Positions 54,153 through 61,475 of a DNA stretch of 64,000 bases are shown here, in pieces; positions within the stretch are counted from its first letter, which is position 1, and each line of letters starts with the position of its first letter. Made by a program: the position numbers and the translations under genes. Source of the DNA: Actinomadura luzonensis (GTDB lineage: Bacteria; Actinomycetota; Actinomycetes; Streptosporangiales; Streptosporangiaceae); the NCBI RefSeq assembly GCF_022664455.2, contig NZ_JAKRKC020000001.1, positions 4,407,001-4,471,000 on the forward strand. Direction: 5' to 3'. The notes below the pieces were generated by a model. That model did not search any database. It was not told the origin of the DNA and saw only the letters and a program-made list of their open reading frames with translations.

Positions 54153-55189
54153 GTGCTGCCGCCCGGCCCGGCGGCAAGGTGACGATCGCCGAGGTCGCCC
54201 AGCGTGCCGGGGTGTCCAAGGGCGCGGTCTCGCTGGCCGTCAACGACAAGCCGGGCGTGTCGGCCGCCACCCGCGAGAAGGTGCTGAAGGCCGCCCGCGA
54301 GCTGGGCTGGCTGCCCAACCAGGCCGCCAAGTCGTTGTCGTCGGCCTCGGCGCAGGTCAGCAACGTCGGGCTGGTGATCGCCAGGCCGGCGCGCATGCTG
54401 GGCCTGGAGCCGTTCTACATGGAGTTCGTCTCGGGCATCGAGAGCGTGCTGGCCGAGCGGTCGCACTCGCTGCTGCTGCGGCTGGTGCGCGACGTGCGGG
54501 AGGAGATCGACGTCCTCGACGGGTGGGGCCGCAGCAAGCAGATCAGCGGCTCCATCATGGTGGACTTCACCCTCGACGACCCCCGCGTGGCCGCGGTGGG
54601 AGCGCTCCACCTGCCGGTGATCGCGGTGGGGCACCCCGACCTGACCGGCGGCCTGCCGTCGGTGTGGACCGACGACGGCGCGGCGGTCACCGAGGCGGTG
54701 CGCTACCTCGCGGCGCTGGGGCACCGCCGCCTGGCCCGGGTGGGCGGCCCGGCCACGCTGGGCCACAGCGCGATCAGGAGCGAGGCGTTCGCCAGGGCGG
54801 TCGCCGACCTCAACCTCGAGCCCGGCCGCATCCTGCCCACCGACTTCTCCGGCGAGCAGGGCGCCCGCGCCACGCGGGCGCTGCTCGCCTCCGCGCAGCG
54901 GCCCACGGCCATCCTGTACGACAACGACATCATGGCCGTGGCCGGCCTGTCGGTGGCGACGGAGATGGGCGTGTCGGTGCCGGCCGAGCTGTCGCTGCTG
55001 GCCTGGGACGACTCGCAGCTGTGCCGGCTCACGCATCCGCCGCTGTCGGCGATGAGCCACGACGTGTTCGCGTTCGGGGCCGAGGTGGCGCGGCGGCTGA
55101 TGGACCTCGTCGACCGGGGCGAGACGGAGGCCGGCGCGGTGCCGACGCCGGTGCTCGTCCCGCGCGGCACCACGGCCAGGGCGCGCTGA
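54149..55189 (+). CDS. LacI-family regulator of the mannan-utilisation genes
   Basis: 346 residues, translationally coupled to the GH2 gene. The HTH GKVTIAEVAQRAGVSKGAVSLAVNDKPGVSAATREKVLKAARELGWLPN (about 9-57) is followed by the sugar-binding domain (FYMEFVSGIESVLAERSHSLLLRLV, VVAGLSVATEMGVSVP). The typical LacI C-terminus is SLLAWDDSQLCRLTHPPLSAM. It probably represses the GH2 and importer genes through the CTRAAACGCTYTAG boxes and is released by a manno-oligosaccharide. Confidence 0.93.
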   Translation: MSAAARPGGKVTIAEVAQRAGVSKGAVSLAVNDKPGVSAATREKVLKAARELGWLPNQAAKSLSSASAQVSNVGLVIARPARMLGLEPFYMEFVSGIESVLAERSHSLLLRLVRDVREEIDVLDGWGRSKQISGSIMVDFTLDDPRVAAVGALHLPVIAVGHPDLTGGLPSVWTDDGAAVTEAVRYLAALGHRRLARVGGPATLGHSAIRSEAFARAVADLNLEPGRILPTDFSGEQGARATRALLASAQRPTAILYDNDIMAVAGLSVATEMGVSVPAELSLLAWDDSQLCRLTHPPLSAMSHDVFAFGAEVARRLMDLVDRGETEAGAVPTPVLVPRGTTARAR

Positions 55190-55234
55190 CCCCTCACCAG
55201 CGTTTCCCCCGCGGCTCTCGCACGCCCCGCCCTA

Positions 55235-55250
55235 ACTAAAACGCTTTAGT
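55235..55250. promoter_or_regulatory. LacI-type operator before the ABC importer operon
   Basis: ACTAAAACGCTTTAGT has six-base perfect arms around the ACGC centre. It lies about 155 bases before the binding-protein start and matches the box before the GH2 gene at 51572 in 12 of 14 core positions. Confidence 0.7.
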
Positions 55251-55405
55251 AGCTGTTTTCCCAGCTCAGAGCCTATGAAATTCTGGCCTCCAGCCCGATT
55301 CCTGGTAACGGTTATGTATCGTCAACACTTCGTCCCTTTTACCACTAAACGCGGCGTGCCACTGTTCACCGCAACCACGGTGCTTCCGATAGGAGATGGT
55401 GTGAG

Positions 55406-56710
55406 ATGCGCAGACTCGCGCTGACCGGTCTGGCCCTCGCGATGACCACGGCCCTGACCGCCTGCGGTGGCAGCGGCACGACCACGGCGCCCGCCACGGC
55501 GGCGGCGGACCCGGCCAAGGTCTCCGGCGACATCACGGTCCTGACCAACCGCACCGACCTGGTGAACGACGGGACGATGAAGAAGTACGCCGCCGAGTTC
55601 GCCAAGGTCTACCCCGGCGTGCGGGTCACCTTCGAGGCGATCACCGACTACGAGGGCGAAGTCAAGATCCGCATGAACACCGACAACTACGGCGACGTGC
55701 TGCTCATCCCCAACGCGATCGCCAAGGGCGACTACCCGAAGTTCTTCGCCCCGCTCGGCCCCGCCGCCGAGCTGTCGCGCAAGTACCAGTTCACCGGCTC
55801 CGGCACGGTCGGCGACCAGGTCTACGGCATCGTCTCCTTCGCCGCCGCCAACGGCTTCGTCTACAACAAGGACCTGTGGACCAAGGCCGGCGTCACCGCG
55901 TGGCCGAAGACGCCGGAGGAGTTCCTCACCGGGCTCAAGGCCGTCAAGGACAGGACCGGCGCGATCCCGCTCTACACCAACTACAAGGACGGCTGGCCAC
56001 TGACCAACTGGACCAACGCCAACGGCTCGGTCTCCTGCGACCCCAAGGCCGACCAGGCGCTCGTCACCGAGGACCCGTGGGCCGCCGGCAAGGACCTCAA
56101 CGTCATCGACTCGCTGCTGTTCAACGCCGTGCACCAGCGGCTCACCGAGAAGGACCCGACCACGACGAACTGGGAGGACTCCAAGAAGTTCCTCGCCACC
56201 GGCAAGATCGGCGCCATGTGGCTCGGGTCGTGGGCGATCCCGCAGATGCGGGCCGCCGCCGCCACGGCCGGGCAGAGCCCGGACTCCATCGCCTTCATGC
56301 CCTTCCCCTCGCAGGCCGGCGGCTCGTTCTGCTCGGTGCTGAACCCCGACTACCAGTACGCCGTCAACAGCCACTCCACGAACAAGGCGGCGGCGCGGGC
56401 CTGGCTCGACTGGTTCGTCGACAGGTCCGGCTTCTCCGCCACCAACCAGGGCGTCTCCCCCGTCAGGTCCGACCCGCTGCCCTCGGCGCTCAAGCCGTAC
56501 AGCGACGCCGGCGTCAAGCTCATCGAGCTGGACACCAGCCGGCGGGTCACGGTGGACAACATCGACAAGGAGTCCGAGGTGGGCCTGAAGTCCCCCGACT
56601 ATCGGCAGAAGCTCATCGACGTGGCCCGCGGCGCCGCCAAGGGCGACCTGAGCGGCCTCCTCGCCGACCTGTCCGCCCGGTGGAAGGCCGGCCAGCAGGC
56701 CGCCGCCTGA
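55406..56710 (+). CDS. Sugar ABC transporter substrate-binding lipoprotein (family 1)
   Basis: 434 residues with a signal peptide and lipobox (LTAC, cysteine near 20). The mature SBP_bac_1-type fold includes VNDGTMKKYAAEFAKVYPGVRVTFEAITDYEGEVKIRMN, GDQVYGIVSFAAANGFVYNKDLW and GKIGAMWLGSWAIPQMRAAA. A solute-contact tryptophan pattern (DGWPLTNWTNANG) is suggestive of oligosaccharide binding. It probably binds manno-oligosaccharides released by GH5/GH26. It is lipid-anchored outside the membrane. Confidence 0.93.
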   Translation: MRRLALTGLALAMTTALTACGGSGTTTAPATAAADPAKVSGDITVLTNRTDLVNDGTMKKYAAEFAKVYPGVRVTFEAITDYEGEVKIRMNTDNYGDVLLIPNAIAKGDYPKFFAPLGPAAELSRKYQFTGSGTVGDQVYGIVSFAAANGFVYNKDLWTKAGVTAWPKTPEEFLTGLKAVKDRTGAIPLYTNYKDGWPLTNWTNANGSVSCDPKADQALVTEDPWAAGKDLNVIDSLLFNAVHQRLTEKDPTTTNWEDSKKFLATGKIGAMWLGSWAIPQMRAAAATAGQSPDSIAFMPFPSQAGGSFCSVLNPDYQYAVNSHSTNKAAARAWLDWFVDRSGFSATNQGVSPVRSDPLPSALKPYSDAGVKLIELDTSRRVTVDNIDKESEVGLKSPDYRQKLIDVARGAAKGDLSGLLADLSARWKAGQQAAA

Positions 56711-56769
56711 CCCTCCCCGCGCCCGGTGCCGGCGCGCCGGCACCGGGGTCCGACCAACGAAAGGCAGAG

Positions 56770-57726
56770 ATGACACGGACCTCGTCATCCCTGAGACGCG
56801 GCGCCGCGGAGGGCGACCGGCCGCGGGACCCGGCCCGGCGCTCCCGGCGCAGGCCGCGCCGCCCCTGGAGCCAGAGCCTGACCCCCTGGCTGTTCCTGCT
56901 CGTGCCGCTGGCCCTGCTGGCGACCTTCTCCTACGTGCCGATCATCAACATGGTCGTCTACAGCTTCACCGACTGGGACGGCGTCAGCCCCGGCTACACC
57001 TTCACCGGCCTGGAGAACTACGCCGAGATCCTCACCCGTCCCGAGCTGTTCAAGGTCTTCGTCGCCAGCGCTTACTATCTGGGCGCCTCCGTCGTGCAGA
57101 TCGTGCTGGCGCTGTACTTCGCCACCGTGCTCAGCTTCAGCACCCGCTTCCGCAACCTGTTCAAGGGCATCCTGTTCTTCCCCTACCTGATCAACGGGGT
57201 GGCCATCGGCTTCGTCTTCCTCTACTTCTTCCAGGAGGGCGGCACCTTCGACACCGTGCTGCGGCTGTTCGGGATCGGCGGCGAGCACCTGTGGCTGGGC
57301 GACCCCGACCTGGTCAACTTCTCGCTGGCCGGGGTGTCGGTGTGGCGCTACCTCGGGCTGAACTTCGTGCTGTTCCTCGGCGCCATCCAGTCGATCGCGC
57401 CCGAGCTGTACGAGGCCGCCGAGCTGGACGGGGCGAGCCGGTGGCAGCAGTTCCGCTTCGTGATCGCGCCCAGCCTGCGGCCGATCATCGGCCTGACCGC
57501 GATCCTGGCGATCTCCGGCTCCCTGTCGGTCTTCGAGATCCCGTACATCATGACCGGCGGGGCGGGCGCGAGCGAGACCTTCGTGATCCAGACCATCAAG
57601 CTGGCCTTCCGCTTCAACAAGACCGGGCTGGCCTCGGCCGCCGCGGTGGTGCTGCTCGTCATCATCCTGCTGGTGGCGTGGGCGCAGCGGCGGCTCGTAC
57701 CGGAGGAGAGGGTGACCCCGTCATGA
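56770..57726 (+). CDS. Sugar ABC transporter permease (MalF-like)
   Basis: 318 residues. About six membrane helices follow a 40-residue arginine-rich cytoplasmic N-terminus. The EAA motif is EAAELDGASRWQQFRFVIAPSLRPIIG. Its TGA overlaps the second permease start (ATGA), so the two are translationally coupled. It forms the importer channel with its partner. Confidence 0.94.
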   Translation: MTRTSSSLRRGAAEGDRPRDPARRSRRRPRRPWSQSLTPWLFLLVPLALLATFSYVPIINMVVYSFTDWDGVSPGYTFTGLENYAEILTRPELFKVFVASAYYLGASVVQIVLALYFATVLSFSTRFRNLFKGILFFPYLINGVAIGFVFLYFFQEGGTFDTVLRLFGIGGEHLWLGDPDLVNFSLAGVSVWRYLGLNFVLFLGAIQSIAPELYEAAELDGASRWQQFRFVIAPSLRPIIGLTAILAISGSLSVFEIPYIMTGGAGASETFVIQTIKLAFRFNKTGLASAAAVVLLVIILLVAWAQRRLVPEERVTPS

Positions 57727-58559
57727 CGGCCGTCCGTGCGCGGGTGGCGAGCGCGCTGAAGTACCTGTCCCTGATCGTGGCGAGCGTGGTCGTCCTGCTG
57801 CCGCTCGGCGTGATGCTGCTGACCTCGCTGAAGACCTCGGGCGAGCTGGCCACCGGCAGCGGGCCGCTGACGCCGCCGGACGACTGGCTCAACCTCGCCA
57901 ACTACGTCACCGCCTTCGACAAGGGCCGGATGGCGCAGGCGGCGTTCAACACCTTCGTCATCCTGGTGGTGTCGATCGCCGGGACCGTCTTCGTCGGCTC
58001 GGCCGCCGCGTACGCGATCGACCGGTTCGCCTTCCGGCTGAAGAAGCTGGTCGTGGCGCTGTTCCTGTTCGCCACGCTGGTGCCGAGCATCACCACGCAG
58101 GTGACGACGTTCCAGGTGGTCGACCGGCTCGGGCTCTTCAACACCCGGCTGGCCCCGATCATGCTCTACCTCGGCACCGACATCGTCGCGATCTACATCT
58201 TCCTGCAGTTCATCCGGAGCATCCCGGTCTCGGTGGACGAGGCCGCCCGGCTGGACGGCGCCTCCTCGTTCGCGGTCTACTGGAGGATCATCCTGCCGCT
58301 GCTCAAGCCGGCGATCGCGACCGTCGTCATCGTCAAGGGCATCGCGGTCTACAACGACTTCTACATTCCCTTCCTCTACATGCCGGACCAGGACCTCGGC
58401 ACCATCTCGACGTCGCTGTTCCGCTTCAAGGGGCCCTTCGGGGCGCACTGGGAGAACATCTCGGCGGGCGCCATCCTGGTGATCATCCCCACGCTCGTGG
58501 TCTTCCTGCTGCTGCAGCGCTTCATCTACAACGGCCTGACGCGGGGCGCGGCCAAGTAG
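57723..58559 (+). CDS. Sugar ABC transporter permease (MalG-like)
   Basis: 278 residues, six helices, with the EAA motif EAARLDGASSFAVYWRIILPLLKPAIAT. No ATP-binding gene follows. Actinobacterial family-1 importers often rely on a shared MsiK ATPase encoded elsewhere, and that is expected here. Its stop is adjacent to the GntR operator at 58560. Confidence 0.94.
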   Translation: MTAVRARVASALKYLSLIVASVVVLLPLGVMLLTSLKTSGELATGSGPLTPPDDWLNLANYVTAFDKGRMAQAAFNTFVILVVSIAGTVFVGSAAAYAIDRFAFRLKKLVVALFLFATLVPSITTQVTTFQVVDRLGLFNTRLAPIMLYLGTDIVAIYIFLQFIRSIPVSVDEAARLDGASSFAVYWRIILPLLKPAIATVVIVKGIAVYNDFYIPFLYMPDQDLGTISTSLFRFKGPFGAHWENISAGAILVIIPTLVVFLLLQRFIYNGLTRGAAK

Positions 58560-58586
58560 CCGTTTGCATGCAATGTATGCAAACGG
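58560..58586. promoter_or_regulatory. Long palindrome upstream of the GntR gene
   Basis: CCGTTTGCAT (58560-58569) and ATGCAAACGG (58577-58586) form perfect ten-base arms separated by seven bases. It begins directly at the transporter stop and ends 13 bases before the GntR start, over the expected -35 region. It fits a GntR autoregulatory operator; it could also act as the transporter operon terminator. Confidence 0.65.
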
Positions 58587-58587
58587 C

Positions 58588-58593
58588 TAGTCT
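58588..58593 (+). promoter_or_regulatory. Predicted -10 of a leaderless GntR transcript
   Basis: TAGTCT matches TANNNT. Six bases separate it from the ATG at 58600, so the transcript would start at or near the start codon. No ribosome binding site is present, consistent with that. Confidence 0.45.
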
Positions 58594-58599
58594 CCCCGC

Positions 58600-59241
58600 A
58601 TGCAGACCGATCTGGCGTGCAGCCGCCTGCGGGAGCTCATCCTCGACGGCGTGTACCCGCCGGGGTCGCGGCTCACCGAGACGGAGGTGGCCGCGACCCT
58701 CCACACCAGCCGCACCCCCGTCCGCGAGGCGCTGCGGGCGCTGGCCGCCGACGGCCTGGTCCGCCCCGCGGGCCGGGGCGTGGTCGTCGTGGCACTGGAG
58801 GAGGGCGACCTCGACGAGGCCTACCAGGTGCGGGCCGCGCTGGAGGCGCTGACCGCCGAGCTGGCCGCCGTCCGGCAGCGCGAGGGCCGCATCGCCCCCG
58901 CCGACCTGCGCGAGCTGCACGACGTCGCGGCGCGCACCGCGACGGCCACGGCCGAGGGCCGCCTGACCGACGCCGTGCCGCTCAACCGCCGCTTCCACCG
59001 CACGATCGCCGAGCTGGCCGCCAACGCGCTCGCGCTGCGCACGCTGGAGCGCGTCTGGGACCAGATCCAGGTCTCCACGCTGCGCTCGCTGGCGCCGCCC
59101 GCCCGGCACGCGCACGTCTCCGCCCAGCACGAGGATCTGCTGGCCGCGATCACCGGCGGCCGGCCCGAGGAGGCCGCCGCGATCGCCCGCGCCCACGTCC
59201 TGGACACCCGCGTCACCACGATGAAGGAAGGCCGCCCATGA
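58600..59241 (+). CDS. GntR-family regulator (FCD type)
   Basis: 213 residues. The winged HTH is LRELILDGVYPPGSRLTETEVAATLHTSRTPVREALRALAADGLVRPAGRGVVV, about residues 10-64. The FCD ligand domain has AYQVRAALEALTAELAA, NRRFHRTIAELAAN and the acidic/His residues of a metal-binding pocket (QHEDLLAAITGGRPEEA). It is coupled by ATGA to the OsmC gene, so OsmC is the likely co-regulated target. The palindrome upstream is its probable operator. Confidence 0.92.
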   Translation: MQTDLACSRLRELILDGVYPPGSRLTETEVAATLHTSRTPVREALRALAADGLVRPAGRGVVVVALEEGDLDEAYQVRAALEALTAELAAVRQREGRIAPADLRELHDVAARTATATAEGRLTDAVPLNRRFHRTIAELAANALALRTLERVWDQIQVSTLRSLAPPARHAHVSAQHEDLLAAITGGRPEEAAAIARAHVLDTRVTTMKEGRP

Positions 59242-59717
59242 CCCGCCTGCACACCTATGCCACCGTCGTCACCTGGACCGGCGACCAGGGCTCCGGCACC
59301 AGCGGCTACCGCGACTACGCGCGCGCCCACGAGCTGTCGGCCGACGGCCCCGCCGAGGTCATCCTGGGCAGCTCAGACCCGGCCTTCCGCGGCGACCCGG
59401 CCCGCTGGAACCCGGAGCAGCTGCTGGTCGGCGCCCTGTCGCAGTGTCACATGTTGTCGTACCTGCACCGGTGCGCGGTCAGCGGCGTCGTCGTCACCGC
59501 GTACGTGGACCACGCCGCCGGGACGATGGCGGAGACGGCGGAGGGCGGCCATTTCACGGAGGTCGTGCTGCGGCCCGAGGTCACGGTGGCCGCGCCGGAG
59601 ATGGCGGAGCGGGCCGCCGCGCTGCACGAGGAGGCGCACAAAGCCTGCTTCATCGCCTCGTCGGTGAACTTCCCCGTCCGTCACGAGCCGACCGTCCACG
59701 TCGGCCCGGCCCGCTGA
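59238..59717 (+). CDS. OsmC-family peroxidase
   Basis: 159 residues, no signal. The two redox cysteines lie in GALSQCHMLSYLHRCA and EEAHKACFIASSVNFPV, at the positions used by OsmC/Ohr proteins. PAEVILGSSDPAFRGDPARWNPEQLLVGALS is typical of the OsmC subgroup. It should reduce organic hydroperoxides in the cytoplasm. Start and GntR stop overlap. Confidence 0.9.
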   Translation: MTRLHTYATVVTWTGDQGSGTSGYRDYARAHELSADGPAEVILGSSDPAFRGDPARWNPEQLLVGALSQCHMLSYLHRCAVSGVVVTAYVDHAAGTMAETAEGGHFTEVVLRPEVTVAAPEMAERAAALHEEAHKACFIASSVNFPVRHEPTVHVGPAR

Positions 59718-59735
59718 GCACGGGGAACGCGGCCG

Positions 59736-60068
59736 TCAGGGCGCGGCGGCCGGCGCGGTCTCGGCGGCGAGCTCGGCGGCCGGCTCGCCGGGCACCGCGC
59801 CCAGCGCCACCCCGGCGGCCGGCTCGTTGTGCAGGACCATGATCAGCAGTGTGGCGACCAGCGTGGCGATGAGCAGCCAGCTGACCAGGATGATGACCGT
59901 CGAGCGGCGTGGCCGGCGCCAGGTGCCGGACTGCCCCTGCGACCTCGACTCGCTGCGACGGGCTCGCTCGTTGAACGATTCGAGCCGTGCGACGAGCCGT
60001 GGATCGTCCTCGACGAGGTGCTGCTCGATCTGGGCCAGCATCCGCTCCTCGTCCTGCGACCAGGCCAT
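59736..60068 (-). CDS. DUF3040 membrane protein
   Basis: 110 residues from the ATG at 60068, preceded by GGAGGTGC. The N-terminal pattern WSQDEERMLAQIEQHLVEDDPRLVARLESF is the DUF3040 signature. One or two hydrophobic helices (about 57-80) and an alanine-rich tail follow. Function of the family is unknown; it is frequent in actinomycetes. Confidence 0.85.
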   Translation of the reverse strand: MAWSQDEERMLAQIEQHLVEDDPRLVARLESFNERARRSESRSQGQSGTWRRPRRSTVIILVSWLLIATLVATLLIMVLHNEPAAGVALGAVPGEPAAELAAETAPAAAP

Positions 60069-60178
60069 AGGTGCACCTCCGGAACGCAAGCTCTGTGGCC
60101 TCTTCCTGCCCAACCATGAAGATCATTAGCCACGGCCTGACCAGGTAATTGCACCCTCTTTTCGGTTTGCGATCAAGC

Positions 60179-60194
60179 TCGAACTTTTGTTCTA
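60179..60194 (+). promoter_or_regulatory. LexA/SOS-box-like palindrome upstream of the radical SAM gene
   Basis: TCGAACTTTTGTTCTA matches the actinobacterial SOS box pattern CGAAC-N4-GTTCG at 9 of 10 positions. It ends eight bases before the start codon and must cover or follow the promoter. LexA binding is inferred. Confidence 0.6.
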
Positions 60195-60202
60195 ATCATG
60201 GG

Positions 60203-61243
60203 ATGCGCTGGGACAATCTGCGCCTGACCCCCGCCGACGAGGCCGATCCGGCCGCTCCGCTGTTCGCCCGCGGAGCGGTCACGCGCACCTTCGACACCCC
60301 CGAGTTCCAGGGCATGACCTTCTACGAGATCCAGGCCCGCTCCATCGTCAACCGCGTGCCCGCCGCCAGCCGCGTGCCGTTCGAGTACACGATCAACCCC
60401 TATCGCGGCTGCAGCCACCGGTGCGTTTACTGTTTTGCCCGAAAAACGCATGAATATCTAGATTTGGATGCCGGAGCGGACTTCGACTCCAAGATCGTGG
60501 TCAAGGTCAACGCCGCCGAGCTGGCCCGCAAGGAGCTGTCCTCGCCCCGCTGGGGCGGCCACCCCGTCGCCATGGGCACCAACGTCGACTGCTACCAGCG
60601 CGCCGAAGGGCGCTACCGGCTGATGCCCGGCATCCTGACCGCGCTCCGCGAGGCCGCCAACCCGTTCTCGATCCTCACCAAGGGCACGCTCATCCTGCGC
60701 GACCTCGACCTGCTCGCCGAGGCCGCCGAGGTGACCGAGGTCGGCGCCGACGTCTCGGTCGGCTTCGTCGACGCGGAGCTGTGGCGGGCGGTCGAGGCGG
60801 GCACCCCCAACCCGCGCCGCCGCCTGGAGGTGTGCCGCACGCTCAACGAGCACGGCGTCCCGTGCGGCGTGCTGATGGCGCCGATCCTCCCCTACCTCAC
60901 CGACTCCCCCGCGCAGCTCGAACGCACGGTCAAGGAGATCGCCGACGCGGGCGCCACGCATCTCGCGCCCATCGTGCTGCACCTGCGCCCCGGCGCCCGC
61001 GAGTGGTGGCTGCGGTGGCTGTCGCGCGAGCACCCGCGCCTGGTGCCGCGCTACCTGGAGCTGTACGGCCGCGGCGCCTACGCGCCCAAGGCGTACCAGG
61101 CGCGCGTCACCGCCCAGGTCAGAGAGCTGGCCGAGCGCTTCGGCGTGGGCCGCGACGCCCCGGCCGGGCCCCGCCGCCGGCCGCCCCGCCCGGCTCCCGT
61201 CCCGCCCGCTCCCCCGCCTCCGGAACAGCTCCGCCTGCTGTGA
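60203..61243 (+). CDS. Rv2578c-family radical SAM protein (SPL-like)
   Basis: 346 residues from the ATG at 60203 (MRWDNLRLTP); an in-frame ATG at 60149 lies before the SOS box and is unlikely. The iron-sulfur cysteines are Cys70, Cys74 and Cys77 in RGCSHRCVYCFARKTHEYLDLD. Later motifs include GTNVDCYQRAEGRYRLMPGIL and PFSILTKGTLILRDLDLLAEA. The C-terminus is proline-rich. This family is related to spore photoproduct lyase-type enzymes, but its substrate is unknown. The LexA-like box suggests a DNA-damage role. The segment 60424-60475 is strikingly AT-rich for this gene. Confidence 0.9.
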   Translation: MRWDNLRLTPADEADPAAPLFARGAVTRTFDTPEFQGMTFYEIQARSIVNRVPAASRVPFEYTINPYRGCSHRCVYCFARKTHEYLDLDAGADFDSKIVVKVNAAELARKELSSPRWGGHPVAMGTNVDCYQRAEGRYRLMPGILTALREAANPFSILTKGTLILRDLDLLAEAAEVTEVGADVSVGFVDAELWRAVEAGTPNPRRRLEVCRTLNEHGVPCGVLMAPILPYLTDSPAQLERTVKEIADAGATHLAPIVLHLRPGAREWWLRWLSREHPRLVPRYLELYGRGAYAPKAYQARVTAQVRELAERFGVGRDAPAGPRRRPPRPAPVPPAPPPPEQLRLL

Positions 61244-61244
61244 C

Positions 61245-61263
61245 CCGCGCGCCCCGGGCGCGG
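61245..61263 (+). terminator. Candidate hairpin after the radical SAM gene
   Basis: CCGCGC and GCGCGG enclose a seven-base GC-rich loop, just after the stop, and the next bases are TAAATCG. It is short but well placed. Confidence 0.35.
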
Positions 61264-61337
61264 TAAATCGCTGGCCCGGGCGCCGCCCGCCCTGGCAGGA
61301 TGGCCGGGTCCCGTCCGCCTGCGATCAGGAGCATACG

Positions 61338-61475
61338 ATGCGAGGCCTCCTCGGAATCTCCCAGCGCCCCATCGGCACGAGAGTTCTCGAGGGCTCCTTC
61401 ACGCATGCACATCCGCAAGATCCTCAACATCGGCGTCCTCGCGCACGTGGACGCGGGCAAGACCAGCCTCACTGA
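61338..61475 (+). CDS. Possible leader ORF overlapping the ribosome-protection gene start
   Basis: A 45-codon frame (MRGLLGISQRPIGTRVLEGSF...) has AGGAG seven bases before its ATG, a better ribosome binding site than the main gene has. It runs out of frame through the main start at 61405 and ends at the TGA 61473. It may act in translational attenuation, or be a chance frame. Confidence 0.4.
   Translation: MRGLLGISQRPIGTRVLEGSFTHAHPQDPQHRRPRARGRGQDQPH

Noticed and set aside
60149..60202. Upstream start for the radical SAM protein
   Set aside because: The extra residues (MHPLFGLRSSSNFCSNHG) run through the LexA-like box and lack coding character; the start at 60203 is preferred.
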